DNA of 64,000 bases from Isoetes taiwanensis (taxonomy: Eukaryota; Streptophyta; Lycopodiopsida; Isoetales; Isoetaceae): contig JAJEKV010000056.1 of NCBI GenBank assembly GCA_021234155.1, positions 1,080,007 to 1,144,006 on the forward strand, in the 5' to 3' direction. The notes beneath the pieces are model-generated. The model searched no databases and was not told where the DNA came from. It saw only the letters and a list, made by a program, of their open reading frames with translations. The position numbers and the translations under genes were made by a program. Shown here one piece after another: positions 46,237-57,649 of this stretch. Within the stretch, counting starts at the first letter, position 1. Every line of letters starts with the position of its first letter.

Positions 46237-48173
46237 TAAGATAAGAATTGTTGATGCTTTGGTAGAGCAAATTTGAATCTGCATGTATTCTAGAATTAAT
46301 TGAGATGTTTCCTGGAGCAACTGGAGAATAGTTAGAAGGGCCGATTTGCTACATCACCGGCAGATACTAACCCTTCATAGAGATCGTAAAGAGCTTAGTT
46401 AAAGAGAGTAAAAAGTCCGGAGCTTAGTTAAAAAAACCAAAGCATAGTTACAATCAATTGTGATTCAATTCTAGGTTTGCAGAGCATGATGCCGTTTACT
46501 AATTCAGGTCTAACTGTTCATACTGGTGGCAATGACTTTGTGAGTCCATATAGCACACCAAAAAGGGAATTATTTTCTACCCTCAAAGGTAACCAAGTCT
46601 TGTTTGATGCAATTGGGATATGTAGCTTACTTCTTCATCCCTACTTTGTAGATATAGACATTAGGGGCGATTTGAGGTCTGAAAATGGCCTCCTATCAGC
46701 CATTCCATCGCCATATTTCCGCTCCTTTTTCCCAAGCCACCTAGGATACCAAAATCTCATCATTCTGATTTACTTGGAATATTCTCCCCGAAGGGGATCG
46801 CGATTCATGGCTTCATTTGTATTTAATTACTTGGTTGTCGGGCGACCGATGCAATACGTGGGTATTCTAAAAGCCACTTGCATTATAGCATCTGCGGCAA
46901 CTCATGGCGGTGTCTCTTGGTTTGTCGATACCAAGCGTGCGGCGTCCACCCATTCTTCGCTATTTTCATTTAGAGGCCATGGCCATACAAGCTTCCCCCT
47001 TCCACATTTCAAAAATTTGAATGTGTAGGTTGAAACTTTGTATCGAACTTTCATTTCGAGGTTGCTGCTGAATTTCTTATGGGTGGTTCACATGGAGAAG
47101 TTTAGGTCCTCCGGTGAAGTTACGGCGGAGTCGTAATGATTAAAAATTCGTACGCATCGGCTACGCAAGTTGGATCTTCGCGAGGGCTGATTTTCCAAAC
47201 GGGCTGAATTCTTTTTGCCTTCACGGCAAAGTTCAAAGAAGTTTTAAGCCCGGTAACCCCGTTTAGTCCATGTGAACCCGGCATGCTTAACCTGATCTTT
47301 ACTTCATCCCAATACAAGCTTCCCGCCCCTACAATTCGAATTTGAATTTGCATATGCATTGTAGGAGAATGGACTTTTTGATTTCCATATGCACGCGTTG
47401 TAAATTTCAAAAACGAGGTTAGTACTGGACGCTCGCTCACATGAAGCCCGAATTTTGTCAGGGGCATACAAATTGTACACCTTCATTTCGCCCGTCGCGA
47501 TCCACGCTTGAGATGGAAGCTCCAAATGATGTGTAGATAAGGATCCAACTGACTCACGAATATGCTCCGCTTCAATCGCAAAAAGGAGGTCTAAAAATAA
47601 GAACTTAGACCCTCGACGTGTTGCGCCTTGCGTGCTCAAAAGTGTCGATCTGGGCGATGGCGCTTTATATCCATTGATCCGTTGGAGGGCAAGAAACCGC
47701 CATTTCGGACGTTTCAAGTTTAGTCCGATTTTTGTGGTGACGGGTAACTCGGCCTCCTCGATATTGTGAGAGATTGAGAGAGGATGAAGGCATTCGAATC
47801 GAATACGCCTCCTTGAGATGAGCCGCTCCATAAGGAAGGGAAATGTCCGTGAAGATGCTAATAAATGACATTATACTTTGCAAATGCGAAGGGTTTATAC
47901 ATTCTTGAAGTACAAAGGTTATGGTGTTTGTGTTTAGATACCTCTAATACAAGAAGTCTTTTGACTACTTTTCACAATAGATTCCTTTAAAAATCTATTG
48001 CTATTTAAATTATAGCAAAATGAGTCTTGAAACTCTTTAAGTAGTAGAAGAACTCTTTGACTAGTTATCCATTTGATGACCATTTTTTAAGAAAATATGA
48101 TATGTCACATTCTTATATGCAAACATTCATAAAATTTATGAACATTGAAGGTCAAAGCCATCCTTGTTTAAAG
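46237..48173. other. Two long unassigned open frames, no recognised gene
   Basis: A 183-codon plus-strand frame (46,477-47,028, starting MQSMMPFTNSGLTVHTGGND) and a 175-codon minus-strand frame (47,304-47,831) are the longest open stretches. Neither resembles a known family, and neither shows obvious splice or repeat context. They may be chance frames in a GC-richer patch. 47.9-48.2 kb is AT-rich and empty. Confidence 0.3.
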
Positions 48174-49822
48174 AGGATCATATGATGCGAAATCTTCATC
48201 TTGTATAATTGCATATAAGAAATTCACCTGTGTGATCCTTTAAAAAAAGTAAATAGAAACACAAATATTGAACTTACAACTTAGCGTGAACAAATAGTAT
48301 TTTAATAAACCAACACTTTACATACTAACACTTTATACTTTAAATAAGATATTTTTTTCTTTCCTTTTACTTGAAAGCTTTTTTTTTTTTTTCAGATGGA
48401 TCACACCAAGCGAATAATACACATGCAAAAAAAGGGGACACACTAAATTCACATGGTGTGATCCACTTTTCTTATTTGTTGTCAAATTAAAATTAAACAC
48501 AAGTACTCATTCCTATTTGTATCTAAAATGCTTTACCACTCTTAAGTACATAAGTCATTATCCCTTTTCAAAGAGCATATTATTTTTCAAGAAGGATCAC
48601 ACCAAGCGAATGGTACATAATGCCCAACAAAATGGAACACACCAAATTTATGATCGTGATCCACTTTCTTATTTGTTGTCAAATTAAAATTAAACACAAG
48701 TACCCCTTCTCATTTAATGCTTTACCACCCAAGTGCATAAAGTTATTAGTCCTTTTCAAAGAGCATATCTTTTTTAAGAAGGATCACATCAAGCATCCTA
48801 TTTGCATCTAAAATACTTTACCAACCTAGTAGTACATAAAGTTATTAGCCTTTTTTCAAAAGCAAACACTTTATCAATAAATGAGCACGCCCACATATCC
48901 ACACTTAACTTCAAATAAGACACATATATATTTCTTTTATTAAAAGATAATCAAAGTAATTTTACTATAGGAAGTCATCTTTTTTCCAAAAAGATCACAC
49001 CAAGCTTAATTTTGTATAAGCTAAAAGGTTGGAATATACTAAATTCGCATGGTGTGATCCACTTTTCTTGTTTGTTGTCAATAGATAATAACACCAAGTC
49101 CCTCATCAATAGTCTCCCATTTGCATATAAAATATGTATCATTCCAAGTTATATTATGCTTTATGAACTAAACTTTTCAAAGAGGGTCCCAAAGCAAAAT
49201 ACAAACACTTAATCAATAAGCCAACACTTTACCAACAACCAAAGCTTTATTAAATAAGATTTTTATGTTATTTTATCAAACCTAACAATGTTTCCATATG
49301 TGACACTTTGAGTTAACTGATCCAAAGGCTCATGAAAGCCACATTTTTATACAATATATCTTTGAGCTTTTGTGTCGGGGGCATTAGTAAACACCTCTAA
49401 TGGAGCAAATATTTTGTAACTCATTTTTTTCAACAACCCCGATGCACATCTTATCAAACATTTCTTCATTGCAAGGACACCATTCTCATAAGGCTTGCAC
49501 AATTCGGCTAAAAGAGGTCATGGGACGACTTTCAAGCTCGGCTCCCACAACTTTACAACGTAAAACTAGATGCCCATTGCCCTGAATGTATATCTTGAAA
49601 ACATGTCTCTTATGTCCATATGTTGGACAACAACGATGCTAGTAATGCTTTTCCCTAGTCTCAAATCCCGACATCCGATAAATATAGCCCAAAGAAAAAT
49701 ATTTGATTCAAAGGAGTGAATATAAATCAAGAAGAGGGAAGAAAAAGAAGCAAGGATCACATGACGCCGAAATCTCACTACACATTTGCAAAGTGCATAT
49801 GCATTTTCGCATGGTGTGATCC
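48174..49822. repeat. Dispersed GGATCACACCA / TGGTGTGATCC inverted-motif array
   Basis: The word GGATCACACCAAGC and its complement TGGTGTGATCC recur as pairs 40-60 bp apart. Pairs: 48,398 with 48,454; 48,594 with a decayed partner near 48,652; 48,993 with 49,050; 49,753 with 49,812; and 48,174 with 48,228 (weaker). Between pairs a ~200-bp degenerate tandem unit is visible (48.4-49.1 kb) with CTTATTTGTTGTCAAATTAA. No coding sequence. Confidence 0.75.
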
Positions 49823-50851
49823 ATGTATTATTGAGGGTGCAAATTTGCAAATATCCTCCTCTTCAAATCCCTTCCCCCTCCCTTCCCCTTTTCTTTGCAA
49901 TATACTATCCATAGCATTTATTTTGAACCCTATAGTTCTACCTATTCATTATTGTATGAATGTCGCCCCCACGATGTAACTCCATAGTCACCCTTCGTTA
50001 AGGATAGCATTCTCACCCACGAGCCTATGGATAGATATCCTTCCACCGCCATGCCTTTATTGTTTTGTAAGTGATGAACCGCATAAATGTAGGAATACTA
50101 GGAGCAATGATGGATGCAATTAGAGATACAGACGGTCGTTGAATTGTAAGAATGAATGGCGTGGAGCAATACGATGAATGGGAAGAGCTGAAAAGTAGGA
50201 AAACTCGTAAATGAAAATTTTGGGTAGTAAAAACATGGCATGTAACGACGCTTGCTTGTCCGCACATCGCCCGCCATTGTTGCTTAATCCCTATGCTCGC
50301 CTCGCAGTGCACGTACACTATTGAGACTTGATTCCAAATGAAGAGCTTAAGGCGGAGAGGATGCACGAAGGCTTAATGTGAACAATGGAAATCTTGGTGC
50401 CAAAATTTGATAAGATGGTTGGTGCATGTGGGCATGTGCACAAAGGGCGGGAAAAGTAGCCATTATTTTGGTCCGCGACACGATTTTCAAAAATGCGCCC
50501 ATTAATGTGGTTGCAATGAATGCACAAACATGTCCTATAAAATTTTGCCATGTGGATGCCAAGTAAGCCCAAGCCCTTTCTACTTGCCAACTAATATTGA
50601 CTTTGGAAAAAAAATGCGCAAACATCATTGGTCGGCGAAACATGACGTGAATTCTGGAATCCAAGATATGGGCCATTTTGAGACCCCAAATCCGCCCTAA
50701 TGGGTAGAATGTGGTCGGTAGGGGACAAGACATCACACCCCTTCAAAGCATTAGACAAGATAGAAACTCGGGGCAAATTAGAAGATGCATCAGTTACGTG
50801 AACCCTGGACAAATCAAGAGATGTCAACAAATCAAGAGGGTGCATCAAGTC
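49823..50851. other. Intergenic DNA, no identifiable gene
   Basis: Open frames of 85-129 codons on the minus strand (50,025-50,848) have no recognisable motif. The last ~70 bp before copia A contain repeated CAAATCAAGAG words. Confidence 0.35.
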
Positions 50852-51105
50852 TGTTAGTGTGTATCGTTATATTATATGCATCCTATATTCATGAGAAGCA
50901 AGATGCTGAATATATTGTAGCTACAAGAACAACCATGAGTAAGCAAAGGGCGAGGGTTGTACTTGGTCTTACGTGTTGAAGATTCAGATGAATAAGCTTA
51001 GAGATGCAAGCAAATGAGTGCTTTATGTATATAAGTGCTTTATGTGCTTGATGGAAACACTATATTCCTTCTCGTTGTCTGGGATATAAGATGCAAGATG
51101 AGGTT
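50852..51105 (+). repeat. Copia A 5' LTR, first part
   Basis: Starts TGTTAGTGTG and matches 60,888-61,158 of the 3' LTR. It includes CCTATATTCATGAGAAGCAA and GAGTGCTTTATGTATATAAG (TATA-like, probable LTR promoter). It ends at AGGTT, the insertion site of element B. Confidence 0.92.
51101..51105 (+). repeat. 5-bp target-site duplication of copia B (left)
   Basis: AGGTT precedes the TG of element B. The undisturbed 3' LTR of element A has a single AGGTT at the same place (GATGAGGTTTCTATT). Confidence 0.92.
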
Positions 51106-51740
51106 TGATAGAAACGAAGCTTTTGAGTCCTGAATTGAACCCGTGATAAGAAAAACCACGGCACCCTCCTACACTCTTCTCCCTTTAAAAATTCAAAATC
51201 CAAAGGATTAGCAAAGACACGTAATCGTTACACACGGATTAACCACTACACAAGTTTACCGAAGATAAGATCAATGCCGGATAACATTGAATAAGCACAA
51301 AAATAACCACACAAAGTGCTTAACGTAAGATAAGATCACGCCGGATAACACCAATAAGCACAAAACCAAACCTGAATGCTTTTGGTCGGACCAATTTCAG
51401 CCACCCCAGGAAGCACCCTAGGCGGTCGATTCTTCTTCCAATCTCGAAACGTTGCCCATAGATGCAATTTCGCCAAGATTAAGACAAATTTCTTCAAGAC
51501 AGATTCGCCAAGACTTCCAAAGAACCGGATTGCCCCACCCAGACCCGCTCACCGTGCCTAATAAACAATCTTTTTTTTTTTTTCCCTGCTGCCCTCCTTT
51601 TCTTTTGCTTACCCTTTTTAAAAATAACCTTAGCATGCAAACATAATATCTTGAAATAATCCATGTGTTTTTATATGTGATCGCCACATGTAGTTAGCCA
51701 TCAACCATCACATAGGCATGACAAGCACTACAATCCAACA
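51106..51740 (-). repeat. Copia B 3' LTR (left copy)
   Basis: 635 bp, matching 55,523-56,171 throughout (for example GAAACGAAGCTTTTGAGTCC and GCATGACAAGCACTACAATC). ATCTCCCCTC at 51,741-51,750 is the polypurine tract GAGGGGAGAT on the minus strand. Confidence 0.92.
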
Positions 51741-51780
51741 ATCTCCCCTCATGCCTATATGATAACAAATCCAACATCTT

Positions 51781-54700
51781 CTACCCCCAGCTCTTTTTGA
51801 AACATTTTGAATTTGATTCAAAGCAAGAGCCTTTAAAACCTTTTAGAATACGCTTTGCACATTTCCAATGTCCTTCACCGTGATTGTTTAGAAATTGACT
51901 TAACATATTTACTCCATATGAAATGTCGACGCATACAGTTTGATACATATTGTAGACACCCAATAAGTTCTCTATAAGGTCGATTCATCATAATGGTCTT
52001 TTCTTCTTTCCTCGCTTTCTACACATTTCGTAGTCGATTCTTTGCCCAGACAAGTATGCTACCGAGGCTAGCAGTTTGCATTCTTCCATTTTGAACCTTT
52101 TAAGCATACCTAAAATATTCCTTTTCTCTCGAGTAATAGCTATAAATCCACTTTCCCTATGTCTATAAACTTCCATCCAATAACTGCTTCAAGCCCCCCA
52201 AGTCTGTCATTCAAACCTTTGCTTTAAAATATCCTTGCAACATTTTTTAAGCAATTAATATTATTTGCCATGACACAATCATCTACATACACGCAATTAT
52301 GCAAAATGATCTCCGCCTCTATAGACATACACATTTCCATCCATGTTTAATTTTTCAAATCTATGTGCTTTTCAAATGATTGTCAAGACATACATACCAT
52401 TGCGTGGTGTGCTTGGTTTTAGACCATAGATCGCCTTCGCAGCTTCAAACTTTATCCCCATCAATCTCATATCCGAGGTTGCTCCATATAAATCTCCTCA
52501 TTCAAGTCCAGATTTAAAAACGCTGGTTTAACATCCATATGATGGGCTTCTAAATTGTGCATGTTAGCAATAGCCATAATTGTCTAATACTTGCTAACTT
52601 CACAATAGGAGAGAAAGTTTCATCATAATCAATACCTTCTATTTGTGTAAATCCTTTGCCACTAGTCTCGGGTTGAATTTTTGTGTCTCCATTCCATCCG
52701 CCCCTCAAATTTTTAAAAATCCACTTGTTTCCAAATAACATTTTATAGTAGGTCTGTCAACCAATTTATATGCTTCCAGACGCTCAAAAAGAACTTAATT
52801 CCGCGATCCATTGCATGTTTCCATTTATTCCACCGTGACTTTCTACAGCTTCATTATAGTTAGTTGGTATATCCTGACTTTAACACAATCATGAGGAGCC
52901 GCATTACCCCACCACTTTCTTCACCCTTCATGTGTTATGCTTTCTCTTTCGCTGTATCTCCTCATGCTTCTTCCGCCTCATCCCTTCCATTGTAGCCGCA
53001 TCGAATGGTATTCCTTCTTTAAGTACTCCTGCCGCTTCTTCTCCTCCTACTGACCGCAGGAATCGGTTCTATTTCTTCATCACCATGCCCGGCGATCCGC
53101 GCGGTTCGGGCTTTGTTCTTTCTGCTCTTCCGCTTTGTTAGTATCAGCAATGGTTCCTTGCTTTCTTCCCCATCATCAAAATAGTCAATCTGTTCCCAAA
53201 TAATATCTCCACCGCATCTTGATCTTGCTTATTAATAGAAAACTCTTTATATAATACGCTTTCAAAGAAAACAACATCTCGACCGACAATTACCACGCTT
53301 TTTATTTGGATCATAAAGTCTATATCCTTTTTGACAAACTATCATATCCAACAAAGTAAGCTTCTCTACTTTTATCATCCAACTTCATCTATTCTCCTCT
53401 TCCATTATTTTTGCATAAGCTAAACATCCAAAAACTTAAATTCTTTTTACGATTGCTTTTACCTGTCCAAAGCTCATCCGAACTTTACCTTCTAAGGCCT
53501 TGCTCGAGATTTTGTTTTGTACATAGAAAGTCGATGCATGTTTCTGCCCATAAAAAGTTTGGAAGACTCGCATGTTTTAGCATTGCCTCATACGCTTCCA
53601 CATCGCTCGATTTTTCCTCTCTAGACACCATTTTGCTGAGGAGTCCCGCTATACGCCAACTGCCTTTTAATTCTTTTTCTGCACAAAAATAGTTAAACTC
53701 ATCTCGATAAGTATTCTCCTCCGACACCTTAAGCATTTTAGCTACACCCCTGCTTCACGCTCAACTTCGCAAGATAAGCTTTGAATGAATTGAAGACCCC
53801 GGCTTTATGACTTAGAAAATACCATTTAGACTTTCTAATAATCATCAATAAATGAAACAAAGTAATTTTGCCACTGCATTTAACTCTCATAGGCCCACAT
53901 ACGTCGAAAGTGTACCAAAGCTAACTTCTCACCGCCGCTCGCTTTGCTTAGAAAAAGGTTTTCACTTGTTTGCCCAACATGCAACCATGACAAGGTGAGT
54001 CCAAGCCTTCCTTAATATAACTGTAACATCTAAGTCTTCCGTAATCTTATGCTTCTTCATAAAGAGTATATTTTTCAAATTTGTGTGACCTAAACGTTGA
54101 TGCCATAATTCTATTGATTTATTATTTTCAACTTCACTACTTAATAGCACGCTTTACACTTTTTGGACAAAAATTCAAACCGATTTCCAACTCTTTTGCA
54201 TATAATACAACATTTCCATTATTGTGTACTATGCACATGTGCTTATCAAATGACACTTATAATCTTTTATCTACCAACCTGCATACAAATTAAGTTTTTC
54301 ACCACTCCCCGAACACACAAGACATTATCAATAGATATTACACTTCCATCTTCTCCTTCAAGCTCTAACAAGCCACACCCTTTCTACTTCTTGTTCTTCG
54401 CCATTAGCCATACGCATAATATTTAAGTTTACTAGTTTGCATATCTTTTAATATTTGTGAACTTCCCATCACGGATTTTTCAGCTCCGTAATCTATAACC
54501 ACAAGGTTAGCCAAATTTTCATCGCGAAATACTTGATAACATAAATGAATTTACCTCTTCTTCGAATTTCTTCAGCTGATACACGGCCATGGTTGGTTTT
54601 GAAAAGGTCACCGCCCTTCTAGAAGTTCCTCGCTAGAAGATGAGGATCCTAAAAGCTTCCACGACCTCTTCCTTTTTCTTGAACACATATTTGCAAGATG

Positions 54701-55440
54701 CCCTCCTTTTCCCACAAACATAACATGTATGACTTAATACGGAATAAATTTGGTTTGATATGACCACTTTCTCCCTCTTTTCAAGATATAAAATACTCTC
54801 CCCCATGATTATAATCCCTTCTTGCTTCTTTTTGTAACTTCGCTTCTTGCAAGATTTAATGCTTCTTCCTTAGTTTTTGCAAGGTGCTAATTAATGAAGC
54901 AAATATTTTCATCATATTCAAAACATGTCCGATATGTACAATATTTTAGACTCCAATGCGAAGGGGAGCAGCACCATCTAAATCCATAAATATGCCTTCC
55001 ATTTTGTCAAACAATTCCACCAAATCCTTACCTCCCGACATACTTGAGCATTCTAGTTCCTTCAGCTTAAGCTTTATATATTTGAGATGCTTTTTAATTT
55101 TCATATTCATTCAAGAAATATTGCCACATCTCTCGCGGACTCATATGATGAATAGAAGCTATAATTCCATAACCAAGTTTGGAAATAATAATACCTTTTA
55201 GCCCGAAGCTATTTCCTTAGAGGATGGCTCCTCAAGTACCGCTTTTGCACCTTCAGCCTTTTATTGTAATCTTCCTCCGCTTCTTTCAAAGAGGGTCTCA
55301 CAAGAGGTCTCCCAAAGCCCTTCAGCCCTTCTAACGCTTTTTCCACTTTCACCTTCCATGCTTGAAAACCCGAGCCTCCCTTGTAGACTTCAACACTACT
55401 TAATATTGAAGCAGCAACTTTGTTTGTCGCCATCCCTTGT
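51781..55440 (-). pseudogene. Copia B gag-pol remnants
   Basis: Gag starts MATNKVAASILSSVEVYKGG and FQAWKVKVEKALEGL (55,433-55,209). Pre-integrase has ELWHQRLGHTNLKNILFM (54,115). The integrase end has KHASLPNFLWAETCIDFL (53,575). RT has NKWIFKNL and IEGIDYDETFSPIVKLASIR (52,730-52,580). A later RT/connection part has GFIAITREK and ILGMLKRFKMEECKLL (52,150-52,070), then YGVNMLSQFLNNHGEGHWKC (51,920). RNase H then stops: the DAD-type active-site segment is absent before the polypurine tract. Numerous frameshifts mean that no functional polyprotein can be read. Confidence 0.85.
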
Positions 55441-55509
55441 AGACTTTCAACACCACCAGATATTGAAGCAAAGAACTTTGTTTGTCGCCATCTTCTTTTG
55501 AACTCAAAA

Positions 55510-55520
55510 GCTCGATACCA
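55510..55520 (-). other. Copia B primer-binding site
   Basis: GCTCGATACCA is, on the minus strand, TGGTATCGAGC, two bases inside the 5' LTR end. This is the initiator tRNA-Met type with one base missing compared with TGGTATCAGAGC. Confidence 0.7.
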
Positions 55521-55522
55521 GA

Positions 55523-56171
55523 TGATAGAAACGAAGCTTTTGAGTCCCGAATTGAACCCGTGATAAGAAAAACCACAAACAAATCTCCTACACTCTTTCT
55601 CCCTTTTTTAAAATTCAAAATCCACAAAGGATTAGCAAAGACACGTAATCAAGGCATAATACGATTAACCACACAAAGCTTAACAGAAGATAAGATCAAT
55701 GCCGGACAACATTGAATAAGCACAAAATAACCACACAGGCTTAATGGTAAGATAAGATCAATGCCGGATAACACCAATAAGCACAAAACCGGAACCCGGA
55801 ATGCTTTTGGTCAGACCAATTTGCCACCGCAGCTTACCCTAGGCAGATCGATTCTTCTTCCAATCTCGTGAAACGCTGCCCATAGATGCAATTTCGGCCA
55901 AGACTCAAGACAAATTCTTCAAGATTGATTCGCCAGTAAAGACTCCAAAGAAATCCGACTCGTCCGACCCGTGATCGCCGCTCACCGTGTACCAATAAAC
56001 AATCTTTGCTTTTTTTTCCTCGTTGTTCTCCTTTCTTTGCTTACCTCTTTAAAAATAACCTTAGCATGCAAACATAATATCTTGAAATAATCCATGTGTT
56101 TTTATATGTGATCGCCACATGTAGCTAGCCATCAACCATCACATAGGCATGACAAGCACTACAATCCAACA
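55523..56171 (-). repeat. Copia B 5' LTR (right copy)
   Basis: 649 bp, the partner of 51,106-51,740. Both carry GATCGCCACATGTAG and ACAAGCACTACAATCCAACA at the outer end. Confidence 0.92.
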
Positions 56172-56176
56172 AGGTT
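56172..56176 (+). repeat. 5-bp target-site duplication of copia B (right)
   Basis: AGGTT follows the final CA of element B, identical to 51,101-51,105. Confidence 0.92.
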
Positions 56177-56561
56177 TCTATTCTCGAAGTCACTTGGATC
56201 TAGCCAGAACCGCCGTGCAAGAGATATATAGGAACGATGAGAAGATGAATAAGTGGTGAGGATCAAGTATTGATCAGATAAAAGGGTCGAGGGTGCCGGG
56301 TTTGATGAATTCGAGCTCTCAATGCTTAAAACTATTATTATATATTTTTTGAGCTTAGGAAGTACTCATTGATTAGAAGTGATGAAATGATTTTTAGCAT
56401 ATCAAGGAATGAATGACCATAACTTGGCTTCCTTGATACTAGATGCTTTTGTACTTGAAGATGGTTTATTGATTTAATATTGCTAGACTGAAAGTACAAG
56501 GAAATCATTGTGTTGAATTTACATCCTTGCAAAGGAATTGTCTTTCTTGATTAATCCAACA
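56172..56561 (+). repeat. Copia A 5' LTR, second part
   Basis: Continues the LTR after the insertion (AGGTTTCTATTCTCGAAGTC) and ends TTAATCCAACA. It is collinear with 61,153-61,541. Confidence 0.92.
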
Positions 56562-56563
56562 AA

Positions 56564-56574
56564 GGTATCGAGCC
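56564..56574 (+). other. Copia A primer-binding site
   Basis: GGTATCGAGCC two bases after the LTR end, an initiator tRNA-Met-type site like that of element B. Confidence 0.7.
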
Positions 56575-56579
56575 TTAAA

Positions 56580-57640
56580 ATTCCAAGTGCAGATGTCGAC
56601 AAGATTTGGTGCAAATCTTCTAAATTCCATAGAGACATTCAAAGGAGACAAAGTGGGTTTCAATTGTGGAAACAAAGTATAAAAGAGGTATTGAATTTGA
56701 GAATTTGTGGTATTTATGTGATCCAACTAGTGCAGGAGTGTATAAATAGCTCGGGGGTAATGGCACAGGAGGATCTAGTGCTAGTGCTAGCTCTGTTGCA
56801 GGTGGTGCACAGACGGAATCTCCAAGTGCCGGGAGATACTAGTGCAAGTGCTGGCAGGAGTGCAACCTTGAGAACAAGTGCAGATGAGAAAACAAAGATT
56901 ATGGAGGCTCAATCAATAATTAGCAACAAGGTTGGTAATCAGGATTAAATTGAAGCTAAGGGTAAGTCTCCAAAGAGAAATGTGGAAATATATGATTGAT
57001 AACTATGAGATAAAAATCCTCATCTCAAATAGATGTTCGAGAAGCAATTAAGAAGGTTAAAACTTTATGAAAAAGGACAATATTACAGAATTTTTAGAGA
57101 AGTTTGAATCCATCATTGCTGACCTTGAAGGTGCAGGGGTTGTTCTTAATGAGGATTATCAATTACTAGCTATCTCTAGGGTCAGATCTCATAATGCACA
57201 TCTTGCTACTCTTTTGAGAAATGTTGCTAGGTCCAAAGAACATGCCATAAGGATGATTCGTACAGAGTTTGAGCAAGGAAGAGATGCTGAGGAGGATGAG
57301 GCAGAAGTTATGTATGCTGGAAAAAAAGGTAAGAAATCCTTTGACAAAGGGAAGATAGGTCCATGTTTTAAATGCAACAGTTATGGGCATTTGAAGATAA
57401 ACCGCCCCTAAGCAAGATAAAGAAATAGTGTGCTATAACCGTGAGGGAAAGGGGCATATGGCAAACAAGTGTTCCAGTCCAAAAAGAAATAAAGGAAAAG
57501 ACAAAATATTTTGAAAGCAAGAACAAAGGAGGAAGACATAATGAGTCTCGAATGTGGTTAAAGAATCCGAGGAGGAGGAGCTAGATGAAGATATAGAGGT
57601 AAATATTTCAAACAATTGTTTTTCAAGGAAAGAAACTCAT
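56580..57640 (+). pseudogene. Copia A gag
   Basis: The N-terminal part has RRQSGFQLWKQSIKEVL (56,640). The UBN2-type middle has ITEFLEKFESIIADLEGAGV (57,080), then RSHNAHLATLLRN. The first zinc knuckle is CFKCNSYGHLKINRP (57,364). The second, CYNREGKGHMANKC (57,431-57,470), has its second Cys replaced by Arg. Gag forms the virus-like particle and binds element RNA. A Ser/Gly/Ala-rich insertion (56,750-56,860: repeated GCTAGTGCTAG-like words) interrupts the first part, and stops occur at 56,946 and 57,409. Confidence 0.8.
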
Positions 57641-57649
57641 AACAAAGAT

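Larger units (their letters stand above)
51106..56171 (-). mobile_element. Ty1/copia retrotransposon B (nested in the 5' LTR of A)
   Basis: Complete outline: LTRs 51,106-51,740 and 55,523-56,171 (TGATAGAAAC...AATCCAACA as read on the plus strand), PBS and polypurine tract on the minus strand, and 5-bp duplications AGGTT outside. The internal region encodes gag and pol on the minus strand with many frameshifts. RNase H is largely missing. The LTRs differ mainly by small indels, so insertion is fairly recent and post-dates element A. Confidence 0.93.

Noticed and set aside
47304-47831. 175-codon minus-strand frame as a possible gene
   Set aside because: No recognisable domain, no splice or promoter context and no repeated support; noted only as an unassigned open frame.
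50347-50736. 129-codon minus-strand frame with hydrophobic stretches
   Set aside because: No conserved motif, several overlapping alternative frames; likely chance.
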